From Brachypterus glaber (Eukaryota; Arthropoda; Insecta; Coleoptera; Kateretidae): DNA of 64,000 nucleotides. Positions 10,152 through 21,916 of the stretch are shown here, in pieces. Below the pieces are notes generated by a model. The model did not search any database. It had not been told where the DNA came from and was given only the letters and a program-made list of their open reading frames with translations. The stretch spans positions 11,261,340-11,325,339 of the forward strand of contig OY294050.1 of NCBI GenBank assembly GCA_958510825.1. The letters are read 5' to 3'. How positions within the stretch are numbered: the first letter of the stretch is position 1; each line of letters opens with the position of its first letter. The position numbers and the translations under genes are program-made.

Positions 10152-13100
10152 ATGTCACCGTTTAAAAAACGAGCAAAACAGGAAATCCAAGACAAAAGGG
10201 ACAGTAAAGAATCTAACAAACAACAAAAAAGGGACAGCAAAGAAGTCAACTTACAGAAAAGAGATTCTAAGTAGGTATTATAAAGTAGGGTTCTCATGAA
10301 ATTAGCTGGATACTTCATTTAAAGTCTAATATAAAAAACTAAGGGATGCATTAAAATTTTATTTCATTAAAACTAAGCAGTGGCAGCTTACTGGTTTCTT
10401 CAACCGCGGTTGTCAAAAAACCGCTCTGGTGACGCGCTAGATTTTAATTATGATAATACAATTTATATATAATATATATTACATATTATGTAGTATGCTG
10501 TACTGATAAGTAAAAATACCTTACCCCTACGATGGTTTTTTTACCCCTCGTTTATCTAATCTAAAATCGTGCTTATTGTTTGTTTTTTAATTTATAAAAT
10601 ATAATTTATTTATAAAGAACTTTCACTTTCGGGTTTAGACCGTGTTAATGGATTTTCACTTTCCGACGTTTCGTCTCTTACTACTAGAGACATCTTCAGG
10701 GATTAATCTGAAACTGTTTCAGATTAATCCCTGAAGATGTCTCTAGTAGTAAGAGACGAAACGTCGGAAAGTGAAAATCCATTAACACGGTCTAAACCCG
10801 AAAGTGAAAGTTCTTTATATCTTAATGGCCGTGAAAGCTTAAAATATAATTTATTTGTTTATTAATACGTTATAATTAAGAGGTATGTATATTAAATATA
10901 AATTATATTCTCTCCCTAAATATCAATTCGTGATACTAGGTTAGTTACCGGTTTTTTTTTAAGACTTAAATCTAGTAGAAACGGAATAAACTTTTATGGA
11001 CCGAAGTTTTTAAATAAATTACCTGTAAGTTTACTACATATTCCTTTGAATAGTTTTAAAAGGAGGTTAAAAAAATTTTTAATATCAAAAGCATTTTACA
11101 GTGTAGACGAGTTTTTGTCCTGTAATAATATTAATTTTTAACATGTCTTGTTAATTCAATTTATATTTTTATTTATGACTTGCGCATAACATGTATGTTG
11201 AGACGCCAATAAAATCTTGTATCTTGTATCAAATTTTACTCATAAAAAAAAAATGCAACTGCTGCTAAAGCAGTCGTTGCATTTTCGTCATTGGGATTAA
11301 TATTCGTAAAATTAATGTAAAAAATCACCGATACCTAACCTAGTATCACTTATGATATTACCCCTGAAAATATCTCGCCTGATACAGGGCCAAATTAAAA
11401 TGAATTCATGTAAATCGCAATAAAAATTTTCAGGTTCCAAGAAAAAAACGACATATCTACTAAATCCAATGTACATCTGGTTATAAAATGGGGTAAACCA
11501 GTATTACATACCACACACCACGCAGTTAGTTTTATGTACAGTGCTGTAATGTTGCTTTTATTAGGGTGCATAGTATATGGCTTGGACGTCATTTTAACCG
11601 CGATAAAAATCAGATACCATTTAGGTTATTTCTTGAATCTAGTCTCAAGGGGCGATGGTGAATATCTTCCCACGATGCAATGCCTCCCAGTTTTAATATT
11701 CATAATTCTCAATGTTTTTGAGCTGTTTTTTGTTTTTCAAGTATATGACCCAAACGAAAACAAATTGAAGTACAATAGAGCGCTTTTTATTGTTATATGT
11801 GTACAATTTATATTCTTAATTGTACTTTTTATTTTACTGTTCGTCATTATGGGCCATATTTTGGGAAGTCACGAAAGGATACATAATGGAATAACCGCTG
11901 CTATGAAGAAGTATTCAAAGAATTCTAAAGTTAAAGGTAATTTTATCATATTTTTTTTATGTTAGTTTAACCTTCAGAATAATATTATAAAGAAGGTAAA
12001 CTATGTATTTAAATATGAAATCTTCTAGCCAAACCTACCTGTAATTTAAATTATTGTACTTAATATTAATTATACTGTGCGACAGAAAATTTAGGCAAGA
12101 GATCTATCAACGTCAGTTGTTAGTGTAGAGCCGCTATAGTCGAGTACTCGAGGGGTTTCACTACTTTAGGTCATTAACGCGATTTTTTTTAATTTAAAAT
12201 TTCCAATACACCTAATATATTTTTACTCACTAAAGCCTAAGATATTACTTTTAATTGCATTTTTCTCGTAAACAGTGAGTTTTAGATGATTACATCATAC
12301 GACCTTTTTTATGTATAGGATCATATTCAAACTAAAAAACAGCAAAAAAGTTACTCTGAAGAAATAATTGGGCAGAAAAGTGCTTGGGCCTTCCCGTTTG
12401 GCTAAAATTAAAGCATGAAAATAGTATATATTAATAGGCCTTGTTGATATAAAAACACATGCGTAAACTCATTTCTGTAGCTCAAAAGGTTCCTGAGATA
12501 TTAAAGGAAAATCTAATTTGCGGGCCTGTCACTGAAGGACCGTAGCTCCCTTACAAAGCATGTTTGGACATAAGTCTATATAAACTTTTTTTCATCTTTT
12601 GATAGTAATTCACCTCCCAAAGTTATGAAACGCTAACTGGAAAAATGGTTCTTCTATATTGGCGTGAGCTGAAAACTTTAAATTAAAAAAAATCGCTTAC
12701 ATGACCTAAAGCAGCGAAACCCCTTGGGGACTCGGCTATATTAGACCTATATTTTCGAATGACGCTGGCAGATATCTTGCATAAAAAATCAACCTCGATT
12801 TTGTCGCACAGTACAACTGCGGAAATGAGTATCAAATATTGTTAACATTTAATAATATGCGAAGACAGATTTATTAATTCTAGATTTATTAATCTGCCCG
12901 TCAATCAATTTGTGCATATAAAAACTAAAGAACGCTTTAAACTAAATAGTTGGTATTTGGAGATATTTCTTTTGGTATTTTTTGTTTTAGCTGAATTAGA
13001 TATGCTCCAAATTGAGTTTAATTGTTGTGGTAGTAAAAATTACGACGAATGGTACAATATTACATGGTTTGACAAGAAATTCTTGCAAAAAGGAACCGAG

Positions 13101-14721
13101 TAAGAATCTTAACGTAGCCTCATATAAAATATGAGAGATACAGATATAGAGATACATATACAGAGATACAGATAAAGAGATACATATACAGATACAGAGA
13201 GAGAGAGAGAGAGAGAGAAAGAGAGGGGGAGAGAAAGACAAGAGAGGCAAACATATTTTTACTTTTTTTTTCAATGGTTTGCTAAATGGTTTTTATTAAA
13301 CAGTCCTCAAGAGTGTAAAAAATACTTATTTTTTTAGGGATCATACAAAAGGAAATACTCCTTTTAGTTGCTGTTCAATGAGAACCTTGAATCCATGCAT
13401 TCACCACGACATAGAGAGCACAGGAAAAACTTATTTGTATACTCCAGAAAGGAATTTGAGCATTTCTACAAAAGGTTGTTTTGATAGCCTTAAAAACACT
13501 AAGCGTAAAGTTGGTTGGGAAGTGATTGGAAGATTATTTTTATTCTTAATTCTGGAGGTACAGCAAACGTGGTGTATTCTGTGGATTTAAATCAAAAGTT
13601 TTATCACATCCGTGTTTTTTTTTCGGACAATGTTTTAGGGAGACCCTCGAATATTTTAAGACCAAAATGAAAATAATCATTAGGGTGCTTTTTGAGAACA
13701 TCAATTTTCATTTGTTTTAATTTTTTTTTCAGTGTATGTTTAATTTTTATTGTAATATATTATATTGAAAGCAATTCTGCAAAATATATTTTTTTATTAT
13801 TTTTTTTAATTAAAAAATGCGTTTTTTCAACTTTTTGTTGTTTTTTTTTTAATTTATCTTTGCGAAAAGTTTTTCATCAATAGATGTAAAATTTTAATTA
13901 AGTAAAGCTTAAGTGCTCCAATATATGGTCATATCCAAGGGCGTAGATGAGGGGAGTAATGGGGGAATTACCCCCCCCCCATTTTTTTGGGCGCTAATTT
14001 GTTTTTGCACCTAGTTTGGTTGAAACCGTCAGGGACAAAGCTTTTTTTTCTTGAGGTCATAGTTTTGGGTGCCATTTTTGTAGGGACGCCAAGTTTTGCT
14101 TGAAACCATCAGGGACCAAGCTTTTTTTTTGAGGGTGTTTTTTCTGTTTTTCTATTAAACAATCACAGAGTACTAGAGTCCGCACGCGATAATGGCACAA
14201 CGACTTCATAAACTTAATGACGACACTGCGCAGAACATTGTAGGCGGAGTGAACGGCTTTATTCCAGCAAGCGACTGTTGCTAAGGTAAACGCGCGGTTG
14301 CTAAGGGGCATGCATGTAAACAATGCGTTTTGACTTACTGCGCGTTCCGTGTTTAATGACGGCACTGTACCATTCTTATTGCGCGCCGACTCTAGTCATA
14401 TGTAGAATTGCGCAGAATAATATATTTCTATTTTATAATAGTACACAGAGTATGGCTGCAGGTGCAAGTCATGTGTACTGGACCTTCAGCCTTTCTTATA
14501 TAAAATTTCACCTCTAGTTAGCTAACTCTTTGTTTTTCTATTAGATCCTGATAATAATTTGCGCAAGATTTCTTCAAACTGCTCATTTTGAACAAACCTT
14601 TATAGAAGGAAGCAATGTCAAACAATATACCATGTGGCTTTTTGGTCAATATACTGGTAAGGTTATGGTATCTCCGGATGCACCAGAGTTACCCCCTATT
14701 CCCAATGAACTAATGAAATAA
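10152..14721 (+). CDS. Peripherin-2/ROM1-type tetraspanin
   Basis: Five exons: 10152-10270, 11434-11936, 12991-13099, 13338-13557, 14545-14721; phases agree, 375 residues. The lysine-rich N-terminus carries a small repeat (KRDSKESNKQ / KRDSKEVNLQ / KRDSK). Four membrane segments follow: one after HHAVSFMYSA, one at CLPVLIFIILNVF, one at LFIVICVQFIFLIV, and the last spanning the exon 4/5 junction. The large extracellular loop has DMLQIEFNCCG, then NTPFSCC, NPC and KGCFDSL, the spacing of the peripherin/rds family rather than of ordinary tetraspanins. In vertebrates these proteins shape photoreceptor disc rims; I do not know the role in insects. The residue aligned with the unpaired loop cysteine (Cys150) is a serine. 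Similarity to DMLQIEFKCCG and VPFSCC of the vertebrate proteins is the main evidence. Confidence 0.88.
10611..10819. repeat. Perfect 209-bp palindrome (103-bp arms, 3-bp loop) in tetraspanin intron 1
   Basis: Left arm 10611-10713 and right arm 10717-10819 are exact reverse complements around CTG at 10714-10716. Each arm carries CTGAAGA, a 5-bp stem GTCTC/GAGAC, then GAAACGTC, on opposite strands. Perfect arms imply a recent inverted duplication or a strongly folding element. Confidence 0.97.
10731..10765 (+). ncRNA. Hammerhead-ribozyme-like core
   Basis: The plus strand reads CTGAAGA (10731-10737), GTCTC (10739-10743), a nine-base loop, GAGAC (10753-10757), GAAA (10758-10761), then CGTC (10762-10765). 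This matches the hammerhead consensus CUGANGA, stem II, GAAA, and an NUH cleavage triplet (GUC), with a minimal stem III like those reported for Penelope-like retroelements. Stem I is weak (CC/GG next to the core). An exact copy exists on the minus strand of the left arm, about 10,665-10,699. Self-cleavage activity is not shown. Confidence 0.45.
10965..11230 (+). pseudogene. 3' end of a CR1/jockey-like LINE
   Basis: One frame reads to a stop at 11,141 and contains FLNKLP, FKRRLKKFL and AFYSVDEFL, a pattern typical of the C-terminus of non-LTR retrotransposon ORF2. The sequence then ends in a tandem of TCTTGTA (about 11,215-11,230), as such elements often do. It is 5'-truncated and has no RT domain here. 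Confidence 0.75.
12073..12813. mobile_element. Foldback/TIR element E1 in tetraspanin intron 2
   Basis: Ends TACTGTGCGACAGAAAAT and ATTTTGTCGCACAGTA are inverted. Inner arms also match (GGGGTTTCACTACTTTAGGT against ACCTAAAGCAGCGAAACCCC). No coding capacity remains. It carries CGTAGCTCCCTTAC at 12,541, a word shared with other foldback elements here. Confidence 0.8.
13120..13245. repeat. GATA/GA-rich microsatellite
   Basis: Imperfect GAGATACA units run into an uninterrupted (GA)n tract in intron 3 of the tetraspanin gene, 21 bp after the donor of exon 3. Confidence 0.9.
13930..14140 (-). repeat. AAGCTTTGTCCCTGACGGTTTC repeat, two units
   Basis: Two units reading (plus strand) GAAACCGTCAGGGACAAAGC and GAAACCATCAGGGACCAAGC lie at about 14,023 and 14,103. 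Two more, in the other orientation, are at about 36,232 and 36,348. All are followed or preceded by a 'TTGGCGCCCC'-like word or homopolymer run. Origin unknown. Confidence 0.65.
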
Positions 14722-14981
14722 TTTAAAACAAATATTTTAAAGGCAAAATTTTCTAAAAAAATTTTTGATCCCCTCTCCCTATGTAAAGTAATGCTGAGAG
14801 TTTTGCTCTCTGTAATAACATAATGCTAGCAGCCCAGAACCCCCTAAAAATTTTTTCGGGAAAAAAACAAGCCGTTTTTATGTAAAAATATCAAAGAGCA
14901 TTATGCAATGCTATACAGGTGTCAAGTACTTGACTTAAAAAAAACTACTATATTATTATATACAGTTAATATTAATGTAAT

Positions 14982-16622
<1,641 letters not shown>

Positions 16623-19600
16623 ATGTATAAATTAAGTATATTATTTATTTTTTCATTTTTGCAGTTAGTTTATTCTATACGAACATACACCAAAGATGAT
16701 TTAATTAAATTAAGGTGAGAAAAATTGCGTTTTTTAACTACTTGAACATGTTTTTACCTATTTTTTAGAGAAGAAGTAAGGGATATGTTTTATCATGCTT
16801 ATAATGGATACTTGGATTATGCATATCCATATGATGAATTAAGACCTTTAAGTTGTGATGGTATAGATACTTATGGAAGGTAAAACAATTTCAATTTTTA
16901 AATATGACACTTCAGGTTATTGGGAAAGCAAAATATAGGAATTGATCAGGAACAATACTTGTCAAATTTTAATGGTTTACATTCTATCCCACTTTCGAGT
17001 ATCTTTCAATAAATTTCCATATAATTCAAACATGCTTAAGAATTGACCTCCTTATGGAGGGTGGCCATGGCACAGGAAGGTCACTGGTCTCCCTAAAAAA
17101 CAGACATCTAATAAATAACTTTTAAATTAAGAGACTTGTAGAAGGGGGGGGGGCAGGTCTGAAGTGGCATCCTGATAAAAATTACCACTAAAAAAAATGG
17201 TTATTAGCCTTTAATTACCTAAGGAGATTTTTTACGAGTTCTGGATCATATAAAATAATAAAATTGCCCAACTTAAAATTGAGAAATTTGCCAACTCCCT
17301 CCCCTTTACTACCCCTGCTATAAGAATTATCTCTGTCTCCCCCTCTAACTTACGCGTCTACATGCATGCTTGCCCTAACTTTATTTAAATTTAAAGTGCA
17401 TCTTAATTGGGACCCATAATTTTTTTGATTCGCAGATTTTTTTTCTGTTTTCTTTCTGTACATTTTGCGGTCCAAATTCACCTCCTCCCCTCTTACATTT
17501 TAGTTGAGATATCAAATTAAAATTTAGAACATGTAAATAAGACAACTATCTTTTAGCATATATTTGATATTTTTAACTTTCAGTCAGGGGGACACAGTGG
17601 CGGATTTATTTAATTTTAAAAGGGGGCTATCCATAAGGAAAAAAATTTTGCATTCACCAAAAATATAATTTTGAAGGTATTTCTATGCTAATATATCTCT
17701 CTTATTGCCCTTATTAATACTAGTATACATGCAAAAGCTCGTCACTCTAGCTTAAGGGGTTCCAGCGTTATTAATTAAAAATGTTACTTTTATTAGAATT
17801 TTAAAGGTCTGTAGCTCCCTTAGGGCTCATTTCCGGACCAACCTTCATAGGACCTTCTCTGATATTTTTGAATGTAGAATCAGCTCTTAAATTTTGGCTT
17901 GTCCCTGTATTTTTAATTTTTTTATTTATTTAGGTTTTCATTTTTCAATTTTTTTTGCTAAAAAATGCGTATTTTTTTCTTTTTTTTCGCCAACTTCTAC
18001 TAAAGTTCCTAATAAAAGTAAAAAAGCTTTTGTTAAATCTAGAACTAGTACTAAAGGTTCATATGTTACCTTTTATTGACGATTTCCTAATAATCTATCC
18101 TAAAAAAACATTAACTAATATGACTTGTGTGTTTAATTTTAGTTATTCATTGACTTTAATAGATGCCCTTGATGCTTTAGCTATAATGGGAAATTACACA
18201 GAATTCCAAAGGGTAGTGGATATTTTGACAATGAAACAAGATTTTGATGCAAATATAAATGTATCAGTTTTCGAGACTAATATTAGAATTATTGGTGGCC
18301 TTATTAGTGCACATTTATTGTCACATAGGTTTGTATATTTAACGTATATTACAGGATGTACCATTTATTTTCTAACAAAAAGGCTGCTAAAGCCTGTTAG
18401 TAACAAGTTGTTATACATTAACCCTTAAACCATACTCTTAATGTTAAAATACCTTTAAATAAAGGTCCATATAAAGAATATAAAGAAATAAACAAATCTA
18501 AAAAATCAAGTGGTTGAATTATATTTTATAAACTTTCTCAGATCTAGTGCTTTCTATTAATATGTAGACCTTTACAGTAAAGGCTTTACTCAGACCTATT
18601 GACAGGTATTTTACATCATATTGGACTGATATAAATTAACAGAATTTAGAATATGGTAGATACTCTACACTACTAAGCTACTCTTTATGAATCCATCTTA
18701 AAAATTAAGATCCTAAAATTTTCAACAATTTTGACACCATCATTGGTGAGTTTTTTCTTGTATACCTTGTTTATTTATTCTTGTATATCTAAAGATGTCT
18801 TATTATAAAATAGGCTAGTGTGTACATCTCCCCAACAAAAAAAAAAACTCCTTCAGCGACAAATCAGGCAATCTTGCTGGCCATTTTAGGCCTGTAGTCT
18901 CAGTTAATGCATTCTTTTTTACTAAAATCGATTGATTTTATTTTTCTACTGAAAATTGCTGCGTTTAATGAATTCTTTGATGTGGGAGTGCCCCTACCCA
19001 AAGTCAAATCACTCCAGTGAAGAAAAGGGAAAATATGAGTTTCTTCAATAATTCCTGATTTTTTGAAACAGAAATATGTAATAAAGCTTATTAATGCAAA
19101 TGGTTTTACCGACATTATTTTTTCTAGAGCAGGAATTAAAGTAGAACCGGGATGGCCGTGTAATGGCCCATTATTAAGACTTGCGGAAGATGTGGCAAAG
19201 AGGCTAATAGTTGCATTTGATACTAAGACTGGAATGCCCTACGGAACCGTGAATTTACATTCCGGAGTTCCCAAGGGCGAGACCTCTGTTACCTGTACTG
19301 CTTGTATAGGCACGTATATTTTAGAGTTTGGTACTTTAAGTAGATTGACTGGAGATCCTTTGTATGAGGAGGTAAGTTAAAATGTTGGTATTTAAGTGAT
19401 GCAGGACAAGATAAAATGCCTTTCATGTATGACATCAAGGCATCCTTCATTGATGACATACATTACCTGCAGTAACTTTAGTGCCTGTTATACAGAATCA
19501 AACATCTTTTATCAGTCGATCATTTAGTTTTGTGCATTTGTATGGCTTATGGCACAAATTACAGTTAGGACAATGTTATTTATATGTTATAATCATACCT

Positions 19601-21916
19601 ATTTGACATTGGCTTATACATAGGTAAAATTTGATGAGAAAACCATCAACGGAACAGTTATTTTTTTACCTATGGCAAAATAGATAAACCATAATTCAAA
19701 CCGTGCTGCTATATGCGTAGTATTTTTTAAGACTTTTTGAGCGCATTTGAGAATTATCAAATGATAATGATGATAATCTGAATAGGGTTATATTTGGATA
19801 CCGCTTACCGAAAAGGAACCAAGCGACATTTTCAACGAAATTTTATTAGGCATGGTAATAGGTTCTTTAGGCTTAGTACAACCTATTCCCCTGCCTAAGA
19901 AAATTTCGTTAAAAATGTCGCTTAAGGAACCAAGCGGTATCCATTTCATTTATTAAGATAAAAAGAATATTTTCAGGTTGCAATGAATGCTTTATACGCT
20001 CTGTATGAACATAGATCACAGCTGGGACTTTTTGGCAATCACATAGATGTACAATCGGGGAAATGGGTGGCCCAGGATTCTGGAATAGGATCGGGCATAG
20101 ATTCGTTTTTCGAGTACTTGGTAAAAGGATCAATACTCTTCCAAAAGCCAGAACTCATGCATATGTTTAAAGAAGTGAAAAAATCGATAGATACTCATTT
20201 AAAAAAGGATGACTGGTACATGTGGGTGTCAATGACTAAAGGTCAGGTTACGTTGCCTGTTTTCCAATCTTTAGAAGCGTACTGGCCGGGACTTTTAAGT
20301 CTGATAGGAGAAACTTCAAGTGCTATGCGAACGTTACATAATTTTCATCAAGTTTGGTTACAATATGGATTCACGCCTGAGTTCTACTACATTTCTCAGA
20401 GTGAGGCGGGCTCAAATAGGGAAAGCTACCCACTACGTCCAGAACACATTGAATCCATAATGTATCTATACAGGGCAACAGGAGATCCATTTTTACTGCA
20501 AGCAGGCGAGGATATTTTACGAAGTATTCAACATAGCGCCAAAACTAAATGTGGATATGCTACTATTAAAGATGTTAGGGATCATCGGAAAGAAGATAGA
20601 TTGGAATCGTTTTTCTTGTCCGAAACGACCAAATATTTGTACTTACTGTTTGACACTGATAATTTTATCCATAACCAGGGACAACATGCTACAATTATAA
20701 ATACTAACCAAGGTTTGTAGACAATTTTTATTTCAGAGGTGACTTCAAAAGCTAGATAGGAAACTCAGCTACTACTCGGAATTTGTTGGCTTAACAAAAT
20801 TATCTTCAATTTATTATAAAAGCTAATAAAGGTTAGATAAGTCAGAAACCTCACCCTTTCTAGTGTCTCATTTCTAAAGGGTAAATTCTCAATTCCACTA
20901 CCCATCTCTCTAATAGAAGTTTTACTTCTAATCTCGTGGATGTCTGGGCGTCCAAAGTTATCTGCAAGGATCCCTGTTAAAAGGAAAACTGTTTTATAGG
21001 TAGCCACTCCCTAATCACCTGGCTGATTTGCATGGGTTTTGAAGAAAACTGCGGTGGCCTGGAACCTATATGAGTTTTCATTGTATATACAATGAGAAAC
21101 TTTAAACCGGCTAGCTCATCCAAAGCGACTGCATGTTCCCAATGTCCGTTTTGGTATTTTTCCCTGAAATACCATGTATTCTTTGGGTGTGGAACTATTA
21201 AAAAAACAAAATCTACTTCTAAAATGACAGGAGATCCTTAAATCATTAGCCTTAAATATTAACAATTTCTAGTATTAGTAATATGTAGTACATTGTATTC
21301 ATTTGTATTTTCAAACCCTTTTAAAATAAAATTGTTTCTTTTTTCAGGAGAATGTCTGATTGAAGCAGGGGGCTACGTATTTAACACTGAAGCTCATCCA
21401 ATAGATCCAAGCATCCTAAGATGTTGCCATAAAGATGGCCCATTAAATATAAATGAACTTTTGAACAATAAAGGCTTTTATCAAGGTGAAAGTTTAACCA
21501 AAGACTATAACAGTGCAAAGGAATCAACAAATGAAGTGTTTGATAAAGCTTTTGGTCAAAAACTGATTGATATAAACGAAACCATTAAAACAACCTCAGA
21601 TGATGAATACTCAAAGTTAGAAAACAGTGATAACTACAGTAGGGTGATTGCTCATAACGACCTGTATTATGAGTATAATACAAGTGATAGTACTGATATT
21701 GAAAACACAACAGATGATATTTTACTACCAGATATACTAAATCAAATAATTGATTCAAATTTGAAGGAATTTAATCCACAAGATATGCTGGAAAGGATAC
21801 GCGGTAAAAATAAATACCCTAAAAATGTAACTTGGGAGAAAAATTATAAAATTATGAATTGTGGGGCTCAGCCTTTTATACAAAGGTTAAGTTTATGTGG
21901 AGAAGTATTGAAATAA
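16623..21916 (+). CDS. EDEM2: EDEM2, ER degradation-enhancing alpha-mannosidase-like protein
   Basis: Six exons: 16623-16714, 16769-16879, 18143-18328, 19128-19371, 19977-20712, 21348-21916; phases agree, 645 residues. The N-terminus ([18 protein letters not shown]) is a signal peptide. The GH47 domain follows: [125 protein letters not shown]. The end, [18 protein letters not shown], matches the EDEM2 tail rather than EDEM1 or EDEM3. EDEM2 starts trimming of mannose from misfolded glycoproteins in the ER so that they enter ERAD. The region after the catalytic domain (about 500-610) is acidic, rich in Asn, Asp and Thr, and longer than in vertebrates. Introns carry a mariner fragment and a palindromic MITE. 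Confidence 0.95.
17598..17890. repeat. MITE B fragment joined to a foldback-element fragment
   Basis: MITE B sequence (GGCGGATTTATTTAATTTTA onward) stops at about 17,698 and runs directly into sequence (CTTATTGCCCTTATTAATAC, later GTAGCTCCCTTAGGGCTCAT) that is otherwise found at about 53,455-53,640. One element has inserted into or recombined with the other. Confidence 0.7.
18811..19010 (-). pseudogene. Mariner/Tc1-type transposase fragment in EDEM2 intron 3
   Basis: The minus strand near 18,900-18,850 translates to [17 protein letters not shown], recalling the 'WPPRSPDLxPLDFFLWG' block that includes the second catalytic Asp of DDE transposases. Sequence just upstream (about 18,990) reads like a decayed 'QDGAPPH' block. 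There is no intact frame and no inverted repeats were identified. Confidence 0.5.
19796..19942. mobile_element. 147-bp palindromic MITE in EDEM2 intron 4
   Basis: Ends GGATACCGCTT and AAGCGGTATCC are inverted, and most of the interior pairs (GGAACCAAGCGACATTTTCA region against AAAAATGTCGCTTAAGGAAC). It stops 34 bp before exon 5, leaving the acceptor intact. Confidence 0.8.

Noticed and set aside
12996..13274. 92-residue minus-strand ORF with Ser/Leu/Cys/Ile runs
   Set aside because: The translation is the GA/GATA microsatellite.
14057..14365. 102-residue minus-strand ORF
   Set aside because: It spans a dispersed repeat and the tetraspanin intron; composition is not coding-like and no family is seen.
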